This document shows, piece after piece, positions 10,955 to 20,512 of a stretch of 64,000 nt of DNA. Each line of letters begins with the position of its first letter. The stretch's first letter is position 1. Source of the stretch: Drosophila persimilis. Taxonomy: Eukaryota; Arthropoda; Insecta; Diptera; Drosophilidae. A model generated the notes under the pieces. That model saw only the letters and a program-made list of their open reading frames with translations. It ran no database searches and was not told where the DNA came from. The DNA lies in contig NW_020825289.1 in assembly GCF_003286085.1 (NCBI RefSeq), positions 2,046,001 to 2,110,000 of the forward strand, in the 5' to 3' direction. The position numbers and the translations under genes are program-made.

Positions 10955-12028
10955 CATAAACATAAGGGCAGACAAGGTAGACGCTGAAGTAGAGGGCTCA
11001 GTGGTATGCTCAGACGGCGTAGACTCAGACAGCGCAGACTGTGATGGAGTATACGGCGCTGATTTCCCTTAGACTGCGGTATCTTCAGGGCTACCAAAAT
11101 GAAGGAGGGTATGGTGTCTATCCCCGCAGGTACGACAGTTGCTCGAGGTGCACTGAAGTAATCGATGCCCTGTTCTGAGACAATTTATACACAACGAAAG
11201 CCGCTTGGCTTCTTTATGGCGATTTGTGGGGGACAGCGCTTTAAACTTCTGACAGTGCTGGACCTCGTGAGCACCATCGTTGCACAGCGCGAAGCGTGCT
11301 ACGGTTTGCTTCGTTGTAACCAATGTGGACCTAGAATTATTATGCTTTCTACTTCTGCCCACCTGACTGCTCAACGCATAGCTTGCCATAGAAAAGTCCA
11401 TCGTCTCCAATGATCTGCATCACTGCTCCGAGAACGTGGCCATAGATTCCCACGACGGAATTAAGTTTGCGAATGCGGGGTCGTTGAATCGTTCCTCCCA
11501 CTTCTCTTGGCTCGCTGGATCCAGTTTTCGGCGAAGCTCCTGCACGACGATGCATCCTGCGATCTGCTCAGTGGTGCCCAAACCCTGGAGCGCTCGCATA
11601 TGAACTTGTCTGAAAGCTCCCGAAGCATGACCACTGACCCAGGTTCCACAGCCTGGAGCGCCAAGATCTCATTGATGTGTGCCTGAAAAACCAATCGCCG
11701 ATTATTGAATTGTTTTCCAACAAATCTAATGCTACAGCATAATTGCCATCTGAGATTTCCAGCGACCGAACAGTCTGCAATGCCGAATCCCGCAGACAGG
11801 AACGCAAATTCTGGAGCTTTCTGGGAAGATGACCGAAAAGAGAAGCGCAAGCCAACAGCTACGTGCACTACCGAATATGCAAGGGCGGCCGGTGTATATA
11901 TGTATGGATAACTTATGTGGTCGATGACACTGGTTGAGATGGCAATTAGTTTAGATCTTTCAATGCTATATTAGTTTGTGATTGCACTGATGGATTATTT
12001 TTTGCACAATCACGTCGGGGTCCCCAAA
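10955..12028 (-). pseudogene. BEL-A gag and leader
   Basis: On minus, 11461-11868 and 11069-11410 carry gag blocks: VFQAHINEILALQAVEPGS, MLRELSDKFICE, then CCHC-type knuckles (CINCLRTGHRLLQC, CRTCGDRHHTLLHF). The last residues before the LINE insertion are Ser/Thr rich. Upstream, 12009-12026 is the primer-binding site and 12029 begins the 5' LTR. This is the part of BEL-A on the far side of the nested LINE. Fossil, a few breaks. Confidence 0.75.
12009..12026 (-). other. BEL-A primer-binding site
   Basis: On minus the 18 bases are TGGGGACCCCGACGTGAT, two bases after the LTR end in AACA. The reverse complement ends in CCA, as a tRNA 3' end would. BEL-C has TGGTGACCCCGACGTGAT at 13887-13904 and the second BEL-A copy has it at about 27105-27122. 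Confidence 0.72.
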
Positions 12029-12502
12029 TGTTAAGCTATTAAGCGTTTTTAATAACGGTTGCAATTTGAAGTTAATGAAAGTCGAGATGTTGTATATAAT
12101 TCACAATTTATTTGCATAGGTTAAACCAACTTATCGCGTATGTACATACGGGGATGATTGGGCGAACGATTGATGCGAGGATGTTAATCTAATAGCTGCG
12201 ACGATAAGCTCAAGACTGATAATGCAAGGGCCGACGGGCCAAATTGCCGGGTCCTATGCAGCAAGCTTAGACGCAAGCGAGAGAGTAGTATAGCCCGAGA
12301 GCGTTAGAGCTGTTTGGGGTCGCTGTTAAGCCGAGTACGAGAGATTGCGATATAAAGAGACGAAAGAATTCCGCTGCATGTGCATATGCGGTAGCAAATA
12401 ATCTTTACAGTGGGGGCAAAGGAAATGACAACAACAAAATGCATTTCCTTTGGGCCGCACCACTGGCAATAATTTACAATATTTAAGCTGCTTGACCCGA
12501 CA
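12029..12502 (-). repeat. BEL-A 5' LTR (474 bp)
   Basis: TG...CA ends; next to the primer-binding site on one side and ATTGTAATTCCGG on the other. It is near-identical to 27125-27589. The five bases ATTGT also precede the short LTR at 635, giving a 5-bp target duplication as BEL elements make. The sequence after 12502 continues BEL-B0. Confidence 0.85.
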
Positions 12503-13170
12503 ATTGTAATTCCGGTAATTGTAACGGAATCGACCCTTGGTCTAATCGATCCTCTAAGCGGCGAATGCTTTTTAATCGACTTTTGAGCTTCATCTTTAAG
12601 TGTTCATGAATGCGTAATACTTATGTAGAATTTTCGCAACATGCCATTATATTTATATTTATTTATCTTTTTTTTTAAATAAAATGTTTGAACGAGAACG
12701 ATAATCGAAAATGAATTGTAATATTGAATGTCGAGGCACGATGTATCAAGAGAAGGAGTGGTTGCAAGTAACGTTTGAAAGCAATATACACTTACAATGT
12801 AGGGTAGCGTGTCACTTGGCAAGCAACAGCCGTAAATTACATACCCCTTGGCGCACCGCTAAGCTCAAGAGCGGCCACGAAAATTCTCCAAAGAAAGCGA
12901 TTAGTCTGATACAAATTTGTTTTTGAAATTTGTATTGAAAATTTGTATATTCTAATATACAAGCTTTTTGCTAAATTCCTCCGAAATGGCTCTACCAATT
13001 TTCGCGAAATTTATCGATTAGGTGTGCGCATCGACCAAAAGCTATTGTTTATCCCGATCAGACCACTTATTGGGTATGTCCTTTTTTTGAGAAGTCTTTG
13101 TTGATAAACTTCTTCTAAATGGCTCTACCGATTTTCGTGAAATTTTGTGTGCTTATATATTTTTTATCAC
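12503..13170 (-). mobile_element. BEL-B0 leader region continuing after BEL-A
   Basis: The stretch matches 38296-38720, which lies upstream of gag in BEL-B2, so it is BEL-B leader in minus orientation. It resumes exactly at the point where 1-634 was cut. It is also repeated at 27590-28095. It is AT-rich and no coding frame is supported; the open frame at 12711-12926 is a chance frame present in both copies. Confidence 0.65.
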
Positions 13171-13171
13171 G

Positions 13172-13507
13172 ATCAGACCACTCTTCGGACCACTGTCTCA
13201 TTGGAAGACATATCCATATACGTTTTGTATTCCGATCCGATGTCACCGGTTCAAGTACATGCCTTTGCTGACGCCTCCATTAGATCCTATGGAGCGTGCG
13301 TCATATAAGTATGCAATACTGCAGAAGGCTGAAAAATATCATAGTTGACTTTCAAATCTAAAGTAGCGCCGCTCAAGACCAAAACACTTCCAAGGCTTGA
13401 GTTATGTGCCGCTCACCTTCCCGCAGATCTCTGTCACAGAGTCAAGCCTCTATTAAACGTCCCCATCGAACGAGTTGTTCATTGGTCGGATTCAGAGGTG
13501 ACTCTTC
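13172..13507 (+). mobile_element. BEL-B-type RNase H fragment (fossil)
   Basis: On plus the sequence matches the reverse of 5990-6330 of BEL-B1: the IHTFADA-like VHAFADASIRSYGAC stretch near 13250 and the ERVVHWSDSEVTLL stretch near 13475. It is interrupted by BEL-C after TCTTC (13503-13507); the next RNase H bases (CATTGGATCTGGTCTCATCC) come at 16858. The orientation is opposite to BEL-B0. Broken. Confidence 0.72.
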
Positions 13508-13879
13508 TGTTCGGAGCAGAGCCCAGATGATTAGCTGCTTGCCAAATAGCACCTAATTCTTGGCCCTCAGCCGCTTATTTTGTTTGTTACTTATGTCTAT
13601 GTCACTCATTTGTTTGTTAAAGCTTTGCGCGTGCTTGCCCTGCTAAACGCACTCTGCCAGCTCGCTCTTCGCTACTTCCGCTTTGCGTATGCCTACCGAC
13701 GTCGGCCGAGCGAAGCTGCGCTCAGCGATCGGAGCGGCAATGTAAAGGGCAGGCAAGCCACACTTGCAATTTGGATGTCACGCATTAAAGAACATATCGT
13801 AATTTTATTTCTGCGCCGAGTTTTATATAATTCGAAATAATTAGTCGGCCGATTGGGGATAAAAAACATTATCTCCACA
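13508..13879 (+). repeat. BEL-C 5' LTR
   Basis: Starts TGTTCGGAGCAG and ends CTCCACA; shares most of its sequence with 16541-16852, including the CGACGTCGGCCGAGCGAAGC block. The end is set by the target duplication TCTTC after the 3' copy. It is somewhat longer than the 3' copy. Confidence 0.82.
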
Positions 13880-13886
13880 TAACATT

Positions 13887-13904
13887 TGGTGACCCCGACG
13901 TGAT
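13887..13904 (+). other. BEL-C primer-binding site
   Basis: TGGTGACCCCGACGTGAT lies seven bases after the 5' LTR. The reverse complement ends in CCA, as for a tRNA primer. The same motif is used by BEL-A, so the two are related BEL lineages. Confidence 0.8.
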
Positions 13905-14253
13905 CTCTGAGTTGCAGTGTCAATTAATAATCGTTCGCGATCGACATTCGTGAGCCTTAGCAAATTTTCGGCTTTAAAGCACAATTCGGTGCTAAAACAT
14001 ACTTACATACACCTACATACACGCATTGCTGGCTATTAATTTCTCTGTCGCGACAATTCGGTCAGTGCAGTGCGGTAGGCAGTGCAGCGAACTCACTAAT
14101 ACACACAAGCGGAGTACAAAGCGGAATCGGACAGCTCGCACAGCCGCACAGATAAAGGCATTAGCTGTTATCCCTTTGCTTTCGGTTCCCACGTTTATAC
14201 GTATACAGGGTGTCTTTTTCGGTCGTGCTGAGTGACTCTTTTAAAACCTCAAC

Positions 14254-15038
14254 ATGGCAGCACCTGAGCCTACCAATGTCGCGAGCGCAGCAATTCCGAG
14301 TGATGTAGATTTCTACAAGCACAAGGCCGAGTCCATCAAGCGCCAACTAAAGGCCATGGATCGCTTTCTCACCAAGGAAGAGCTTGCCGAGTTAGATGAG
14401 GCAGAACTTCAAGCTCGCTTAGAGCAAATCGAGCGAATGAATGCGGATTTCGATGCCGCTCAAACGAGCCTTGAAAGGCTGGATTTCCTGCAGTTAGCCC
14501 ATGATGCCCGACTGGACTTTTCGAATGTTTATGTGAAGGTTATGTCCAGGCTGTCGCGGGAGTTGATGGCTGCTCGCACGGTAAATGTTGCCAATTCAAC
14601 GGCTCGGCATACTCTCGAGGGGAATTCGTATAATAGTATAGTATAGTATAGTATAATAATAGTATAGGCCGTTCTCGAATGCCCGAGTTGCAGCTTCCGC
14701 GATTCGGTGGGAACTACATGGATTGGCCAGAATTCCACTCGATGTTCTCGACAATGGTGCACAAAGATTATCGTATAACAATCATCGAAAAATTCCAATA
14801 TCTTCGTGGATGTCTAGATGGTGCTGCGCTGGAGAATTACGACAAGGCGTTGAATTTACTAATGTTGCGATTCGATAATAAACTGTTACATTTTCAGGCA
14901 CACGTCAAGGCTATTTTCGGGCTGCAAGGGGTGGAAAAGGGCTCGGCTATCGGCTTGCGCGCGCTCAGCGACAAAATCAATTCGCACTTGCGTGCACTTC
15001 AGACCTTGGCAACCCCGCAGGAGATTTCGGATGGGTGA
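14254..15038 (+). pseudogene. BEL-C gag
   Basis: The frame from 14254 begins MAAPEPTNVASAA and has a charged helical N-terminus (KAESIKRQLKAMDRFLTK, EELAELDEAELQARLEQIE). The frame at 14679-15038 continues with capsid-like LPRFGGNYMDWPEFHSMF and FQAHVKAIFGLQGVEKGSA, matching the BEL-A gag block. This is the structural protein of the particle. Fossil. Confidence 0.78.
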
Positions 15039-15062
15039 CTGATCTACATCATAGGTACGAAA

Positions 15063-15899
15063 TTGGACCGCAAGACCAAGGAGAAATGGGAGGAGAACCA
15101 GCCGACCTCAAGATTGCCTCAGTGGTCAAACATGGCCTCATTTTTGGAAGCGAGATGTCGGATGCTGGACAATTTGGGATCAGCCATGGAAATAAGTCCT
15201 AGTCAACAGGTGGGAGAAGACAAACCTGTCACCCTTATCACCTCCAGTAACAACCATCCTAACCACACATGTAACCATTGCAATTCCTCCGAGCATTACA
15301 TATCTAGATGTCAGGCATTCCTGAATCTCTCTGCGTTTGAACGATACAAAGAAGCAAAGAAGAGCCGCTTGTGTTTGAACTGCCTCAACAAAGCCCATGA
15401 ATTGCAGAGGTGCAGGTCAGGCCTTTGCAGGCATTGCCAGGCCAAACATCATACGCTACTCCACATTCCATCGGGAACTGGTGCTTCATCTTCCTCTTCA
15501 CCGGCCGAGGAATCGATCCAGCAAGAGGCCGCGACTGTGCTTCTAGCAAGCGGATGTTCTAGCCCTCCCCCCTCGATTCAGAAGTCTCAGCCTAGCCAGA
15601 ACGTGTTGCTACCTACTGCCCTCTTCCATGTAACAGATCGTTATGGAGCACATATGCCATGTCTTGCCATTTTGGATTCTGCATCACAGGCAAACTTTGT
15701 AACATCTATACTTGCAAATCAGTTGCAGTTGGATCACCGCTCGTCTTATGTTAGAATCTCCGGCATTCTACCTTCGAGCAAGTCTGTACATATAGTTGTA
15801 CAATCCCAGGACGCAAGCTATCGAGCTTCCTTCGCTGCAATTGTCACCAACTCAGTTTCGGAAATGCCGCAAAGGATTGGCCCATGCCGAATAATCTAA
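15063..15899 (+). pseudogene. BEL-C gag zinc knuckles and protease start
   Basis: The frame contains WEENQPTSRLPQWSNMASFL, two knuckle-like clusters (CNHCNSSEHYISRC, CLNCLNKAHELQRC, followed by CRHCQAKHHTLLH), a Ser-rich linker, and the protease region with ATVLLASG and MPCLAILDSASQANFVTS. In this copy the catalytic triplet reads DSA where BEL-B has DSG. Fossil. Confidence 0.76.
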
Positions 15900-16567
15900 A
15901 ACTAGCTGATCCTAATTTCTCCAAGCCCCAACGTATCGATCTGTTGATAGGCTGCGGTTTGTTCTTCGATTTAATGTGCGTCGGACAGATTCGACTATCA
16001 GACCAATTGCCAACATTGCAGGAGACAAAACTTGGTTGGATAGTGTCAGGAAGCATTGATAGCTCGGAGAATAAGCGTGCAGTTTTAGCCGCTTTTGAAA
16101 TTTCCTCTTGCATCTCTAATGACGATTTTCGGCCCACAACGCTGGAGTACCAAAACTTAGAGCAGCAATGCAGGAAGCAGCTGCTCGAGTGCCAGGTGCA
16201 AGTAGAAAAACTGCGATCGGAGAATCAGGAACTGCAGCGCGAACTTTTCGATATATTAAAAACCTACATATCCACGCTAAATGAAATTCAACTTTCAACA
16301 ATTTCTACATTGCCAAATTTCCTACCATTCTATGCAATTACAGAAGTTCCCGATGATCAAGATGTAATCACGACAAGGCGCCTTCGTAAAGAAGCGCCGA
16401 TGGCTGCGTTCGACGATCATCCCAGCGCAGCCGCCAGCTGCGCCCAAACAAGCATCTTCAAGAGGGCCGTTGGAAAAATAGCGGTTTTGCCCCTTCAGGA
16501 TGGATCTGTTGAAAGCGTTTGCCTTCCAACGGGGGGTGAATGTTCGGAGCAGAACCGAGCCAATTAG
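15884..16567 (+). pseudogene. BEL-C protease flank joined to pol tail
   Basis: A 227-codon frame. Residues 1-60 show the LADPNFSKPQRIDLLIGCG and GWIVSG blocks found after the protease in BEL. Residues about 85-130 are rich in Glu, Gln and Leu with heptad-like spacing (LEQQCRKQLLECQVQVEKL), which I do not recognise as BEL. The end (FKRAVGKIAVLPLQD, LPTGGECS) is the usual BEL pol tail next to the polypurine tract. The reading frame is as seen; no function is claimed. Confidence 0.6.
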
Positions 16568-16852
16568 CTGCTTGCCAAATAGCACCTAATTCTTGGCCCT
16601 CAGCCGCTTATTTTATTAGTTACTTATGTCTATGTCACTCATTTGTTTGCTAAAGCTTTGCGCGTGCTTGCCCTGCTAAACGCTATCTGCCAGCGTCTGC
16701 CTACCGACGTCGGCCGAGCGAAGCTGCGCTCAGCGATCGGAGCGGCAATGTAAAGGGCAGGCAAGCCACACTTGCAATTTGGATGTCACGCATTAAAGAA
16801 CATATCGTAATTTTATATCTGCCAATTGGGGATAAAAAATATTATCTCCACA
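16541..16852 (+). repeat. BEL-C 3' LTR
   Basis: Starts TGTTCGGAGCAG after a G-rich tract (GGGGGGTGAA, 16531-16540) that acts as polypurine tract, and ends CTCCACA before TCTTC. Shorter than the 5' LTR. The two copies are otherwise very similar, suggesting a moderately recent insertion. Confidence 0.82.
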
Positions 16853-17155
16853 TCTTCATTGGATCTGGTCTCATCCATCGCGTCGTTAAGTAAAAGTGGT
16901 CCAGCATAGAGGTCCTGCACTTTCCTATGTGCAAATGGTGCTCCAATGAGCCTATACTGCTTGAGGAGGGGCCTGAGGAAGAAAGGAAGTGCAAGTTCCA
17001 TAATGGAACAGACATAGCGAGGGTGTTGGGGCTGGTATGGTGGGGGTCCCACCAAATAACATAAGTGCGGAACGGGACTTCTTCTTCTCATATCTAGTGA
17101 TGACACAATACCTATTGTAACGAGTAACGAAGAGAATCTTCGCACGATGAAGCTG
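16853..17155 (+). mobile_element. BEL-type RT/RNase H fragments (fossil)
   Basis: The first 35 bp continue the BEL-B-type RNase H fragment cut by BEL-C. From about 16889 the sequence resembles the BEL RT connection: near 16930 a frame reads MCKWCSNEPILLEEGPEEE, then ARVLGLVW, comparable to RKWCFNVPAVLDGVPEEDK of BEL-A. The same piece recurs at 28104-28290. It is another BEL lineage (called BEL-D here), plus strand, broken. Confidence 0.62.
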
Positions 17156-17735
17156 GTGGTCGGCTAACTGAGAAGGAGTACACGCTCGCTTCCACGGCTG
17201 GTCTCTGGTCGGAAATGGGGATAACCCTCCAGTTAGGTTGCTTCGCTCCTGCTGGTATTATTTAATTAAAATTCGCGTTCTCTTTTTGGGAATAGGAGGG
17301 GGACAGACAAGGAAAGCATCGTTAGGGGTACGGAAAGTATAGTTGGGCAAAGATAGTATAGAGAAGGAGTAGGGATCTACCACCGAGTCGGACATCTCTG
17401 TTTTTCTGGCACGGAGGCGTGCCACGCCCACCCTACCATGATCCTGAAAGAGCCAATAATAATATCAGGATCCCTAGAGTGTCCCTGGTATTGGTCATCC
17501 TAATTCGCTCACTAGCGACATGGTTCCCCCAAATACGGTAACGTCTAGCACATATTCTTATATCTTAACAATCATTTTATTAGAAACTATATTCAGATAC
17601 CCTCATGTTACAAGAAAAACGAAACACTAACCGAGAACTCCAAGACAAGGCTAAATGGACAAAAGGAGGAACGAAAAACGTCACAAGAGATATAGCTATT
17701 ATTACTAGGGAATATTTAGATAAATAAATACGATA
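17156..17735. other. Unassigned, possibly LTR-related
   Basis: No gene or recognised domain. The stretch contains a GC-rich block near 17395-17440 and an A-rich end. It has the base mix of an LTR or leader, but I see no second copy in the window and no clear TG...CA ends. Nothing more can be supported. Confidence 0.35.
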
Positions 17736-17755
17736 GGTTAGGTTAGGTTAGGTTA
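17736..17755 (-). repeat. TAACC/TTAGG short tandem tail of the LOA-like LINE
   Basis: On plus, AGGTTAGGTTAGGTTAGGTTA-like units repeat about four times; on minus this is (TAACC)n at the 3' end of the LINE. Non-LTR elements of this clade often end in short tandem repeats produced during target priming. Confidence 0.7.
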
Positions 17756-17844
17756 ACCCGGACGGCCCTCAGCGGGGCCGCGCATAGGCCAATATGGCCC
17801 TTAGTTATCCGGATGGGGGGGGTGTATGAACCGTCGCGGGAGTG

Positions 17845-18789
17845 TTAATGTGGTTTTAAAAAGTCCCCGAGAATCGAGGTGTTTTTAGCATAGGCCAGCA
17901 GTTCCTGAGGCGTCCTTTTGGAGGCATCTTCCAGTGATGCCAACACTGGGGCGCCCAGGTATCTCCTCCTTGCCCTTGAGAGAGCCGGACAGTTGCAGAT
18001 GAGATGTTCCAGGGTTTCGATAGCCCCAGGTTCCTCACATTTCCTGCAACTTTCTCTGTTGGTGATGCCTAGCTTTGCTGCATGTGCAGCCGCCAGACAG
18101 TGACCTGTTAGTATTCCCACCATCAGTCTGCAGTCCTTTCGTGGTAGGTGCAGTAGGTAGTGGCTAAGTTTCTCGTTGCGCTCCTTGCACATTATCTTCG
18201 AGGTTCTGCAGGTGGTGGTACTCCTCCACCTGCTATCAGTCTGTGCTCTAGCCTGCTTCTCTAGATCGCCTTGCAGCGTTCTGAGGGAGACAGGCACGTT
18301 CTCGGTTCTCCTATTCTCCAGCCCGACGCCCTCCTTAGCTAGTACGTCCGCCGCTTCGTTTCCTTCGATGCCCTGGTGGCTGGGAACCCAATAGATCCGC
18401 ACTGTCTTTGTCGTGCTTAGGATGTCTAATGCCTCCCTGCTCGCCAAGACACTTCTGAAACTGACCACGGACGACTGCATGGATCTTATCGCCGCTTGGC
18501 TGTCGACGAATAGGTTGACCGCATCGTGTGCTCGTTCTGTGAGGAGAGCGACCTCCGCTGCTTTCCCGATGGCAAAAACTTCTGCCTGGAATATGCTGCA
18601 TGGGTCGGGTAGCTTATACGACAGCCTTATCTCGGGGTCTGTGCAGTATAGGCCCGCTCCTACTCCTCCGTCCATCTTGGAGCCGTCTGTGTATATATTG
18701 AGGTGCTCAGTTTGGTCCCTTCCAATCTTCCAATCCCTTCCCTTCCTTCCAGTCTTCAGGTCCCAGAGATGTGGTTGTTTTGACGTCAA
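17845..18789 (-). CDS. LOA-like LINE ORF2, RNase H domain
   Basis: The frame encodes an RNase H that removes RNA from the RNA:DNA hybrid during retrotransposition. Landmarks are LNIYTDGSKMDGGVGAGLY (first catalytic Asp), FQAEVFAIGKAAE (Glu), NLFVDSQAAIRSM (Asp) and IYWVPSHQGIEGNEAADVLA (His and final Asp), spanning about residues 28-160. The C-terminal 110 residues have a CCHC-like cluster (CRKCEEPGAIETLEHLIC) common at the end of such ORF2 proteins. It overlaps the RT frame by 83 bp in a different frame with related local sequence (WKEG, DWKI), so a frameshift separates it from RT. It ends 90 bp before the tandem tail. Confidence 0.82.
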   Translation of the reverse strand: MTSKQPHLWDLKTGRKGRDWKIGRDQTEHLNIYTDGSKMDGGVGAGLYCTDPEIRLSYKLPDPCSIFQAEVFAIGKAAEVALLTERAHDAVNLFVDSQAAIRSMQSSVVSFRSVLASREALDILSTTKTVRIYWVPSHQGIEGNEAADVLAKEGVGLENRRTENVPVSLRTLQGDLEKQARAQTDSRWRSTTTCRTSKIMCKERNEKLSHYLLHLPRKDCRLMVGILTGHCLAAAHAAKLGITNRESCRKCEEPGAIETLEHLICNCPALSRARRRYLGAPVLASLEDASKRTPQELLAYAKNTSILGDFLKPH

Positions 18790-20512
18790 GGCAAGTTTGG
18801 GGGGTCATGTAGTCAGTTGATCTGGTCATTTCCCTGCCGATTGAACTATGCCCGTATCCTTGTGGCGATAGATTTCCTGATGCTATGAGGCGTTGTGCTG
18901 CCTTTCCCGCAATCAGGCGAGCTTGAATGTCCAGGGGGTCGATTCCGAGTATGGTTTCGAGTGCTTTTGTTGGGGTTGACCTCAGCGCCCCTGTAATACA
19001 GAGCAGAGCCTGTCGCTGAGTCTTCTCCATAAGCTTATGGTATGTCTTCTTTTCAGTAGCCTGCCACCACACTAAGGCTCCATACAGCAGAGTTGGTCGC
19101 ACCACCGAGATGTAGATCCAGTGCATTAGAGCAGGTGACAGGCCCCATGTGCTGCTGAGCATCTTCTTGGATGCATAAAGCGCAATGGTAGCCTTCTTCA
19201 CCCTTTCCACTACATTGGGCCTCCATGCCAGCTTGCTGTCCAGTACTGTGCCTAGGTATTTCACCTGTGATTTTGGGGTCAGCCTAGTTTGGTCAATTTT
19301 CGGGGGGGTCCATATCGGTACCTTGTACCTCTTGGTAAAGAGGATGAGGTCCGTCTTGTCCGCGTTGATACTGAGTCCTACCTCTTCCGCCCACTCACGT
19401 ATCTCCCTGAGTGTACGTTCCATTAAGGAGCTGAGGGTCGATGGACATACACCCGTAATAAGTATGCTTATGTCATCTGCATAAGCTGTTATCTTTGGGG
19501 CCTTCCTTTCAAATCTCTTGATGAGGTCGTCGACCACCAGATTCCACAGTAGTGGCGACAGGACTCCACCCTGAGGTGTGCCTCTGTGTGCCCCCTTTAC
19601 CATGGAAGCAGTGCCCCACTCCGATTGCACCCGTCTGCAACTTAGGAGGTTTTTGATCCAGACGTTGATTGCAGGGTGTATGTTATTCGCTTCTAGGCGA
19701 CTTGTTATTGCGGTTGTGGCCACGTTGTTGAATGCTCCTGAGATGTCCACAAATGCTCCCAAAGCATACTTTTTGTTGTGAAGGGCGCTCTCGATGGTGG
19801 CTACTAGCGAGTGTAGTGCCGTCTCCACTGATTTCCCTTTAGTGTAGGCGTGTTGGTTTGTTGACATCAGTCCCTCTACCTCATTCCTGATGTGCAAATC
19901 CAACAGCTTTTCTAGTGTTTTTAGTATAAAGGAGGTAAGGCTTATCGGTCTGTAGTCCTTGGGACTCACGTGGCTGCACTTTCCTGCCTTAGGGAGGAAG
20001 ACAACTCTCGAGGTTCTCCATTGGATGGGGATATAGCCTGTGCTTAGGCATGCTGAGTATATTGCGAGGAGCCATGGGGTGATAACCTCTTTGGTCAACT
20101 GCATCATGGCTGGGAATATCCCGTCCAGTCCTGGTGCTTTTATGCCCGCGAAGGAGTCTATGGCCCAGTGTATTCTCTTAGTGGTTAACAGACCTATTGG
20201 AGGGTGGTGTTCCTCGGTTGCTAGGTCCTGATGCTCCTTGGCGTCAGTGACCTCGGTGCATCCAGGGAAGTGCGCCTCCATTAGTGCTGTTAGGGCTTCT
20301 TTGCTGCCCTCTGTCCACTGTCCGGTGTCTAGTTTTAGTTGGCTCTGTACTGTGGGCTGCTTTGAAAGCAGCTTCCGAAGCCTGGCGGTTTCGGGCACTT
20401 TCTCGATGTTGGAGCAGAAGTTTCTCCACGAGTTCCTTTGTGCCTTACGTATTTCCTTCTTGTAGCTCCTAAGTAGGATTTTATATTCCTCATTGACAAT
20501 CTCCTCGTTCGC
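18707..20512 (-). CDS. LOA-like LINE ORF2, reverse transcriptase domain
   Basis: Reverse transcriptase of the LINE, acting at the nicked target. It is in the same frame as the endonuclease (20513-21469) but cut from it by one TAA at 20513-20515; the first Met after the stop is at 20398. RT motifs in order: LLTTKRIHWAIDSFAGIKAP with GLDGIFPAMMQ, WRTSRVVFLPKAGK, YRPISLTSFILKTLEKLLD, GAFVDISGAFNNV (motif A), RGTPQGGVLSPLLW (motif B), ITAYADDISILITG (catalytic YADD, motif C), and KYLGTVLDSKL. The thumb and connection follow. A frameshift near 18707-18789 separates the RNase H. Otherwise well preserved. Confidence 0.88.
   Translation of the reverse strand, partial: ANEEIVNEEYKILLRSYKKEIRKAQRNSWRNFCSNIEKVPETARLRKLLSKQPTVQSQLKLDTGQWTEGSKEALTALMEAHFPGCTEVTDAKEHQDLATEEHHPPIGLLTTKRIHWAIDSFAGIKAPGLDGIFPAMMQLTKEVITPWLLAIYSACLSTGYIPIQWRTSRVVFLPKAGKCSHVSPKDYRPISLTSFILKTLEKLLDLHIRNEVEGLMSTNQHAYTKGKSVETALHSLVATIESALHNKKYALGAFVDISGAFNNVATTAITSRLEANNIHPAINVWIKNLLSCRRVQSEWGTASMVKGAHRGTPQGGVLSPLLWNLVVDDLIKRFERKAPKITAYADDISILITGVCPSTLSSLMERTLREIREWAEEVGLSINADKTDLILFTKRYKVPIWTPPKIDQTRLTPKSQVKYLGTVLDSKLAWRPNVVERVKKATIALYASKKMLSSTWGLSPALMHWIYISVVRPTLLYGALVWWQATEKKTYHKLMEKTQRQALLCITGALRSTPTKALETILGIDPLDIQARLIAGKAAQRLIASGNLSPQGYGHSSIGREMTRSTDYMTPQTCLDVKTTTSLGPEDWKEGKGLEDWKGPN

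Larger units (their letters stand above)
13508..16852 (+). mobile_element. BEL-C: BEL/Pao element with both LTRs (fossil, short internal region)
   Basis: Two LTRs (13508-13879 and 16541-16852) enclose about 2.7 kb. TCTTC is duplicated at 13503-13507 and 16853-16857, a clean 5-bp target duplication. Inside are a primer-binding site (13887-13904), gag (14254-15500), protease start (15620-16060) and the pol C-terminal tail (16450-16540). RT, RNase H and integrase are not recognised, so it was or became non-autonomous. The LTRs differ from each other by internal length changes. It interrupts a BEL-B-type RNase H fragment. Confidence 0.85.

Noticed and set aside
10825-11097. Minus-strand 90-codon frame
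   Set aside because: It spans the boundary of the LINE 3' UTR and the gag end, so it is a chance chimera.
12711-12926. 71-codon frame, with a copy at 27828-28013
   Set aside because: It sits in BEL-B leader DNA that was duplicated; no domain and no start context.
18413-18820. Plus-strand 135-codon frame over the LOA-like LINE
   Set aside because: Antisense to the RNase H and RT frames, which have clear motifs.
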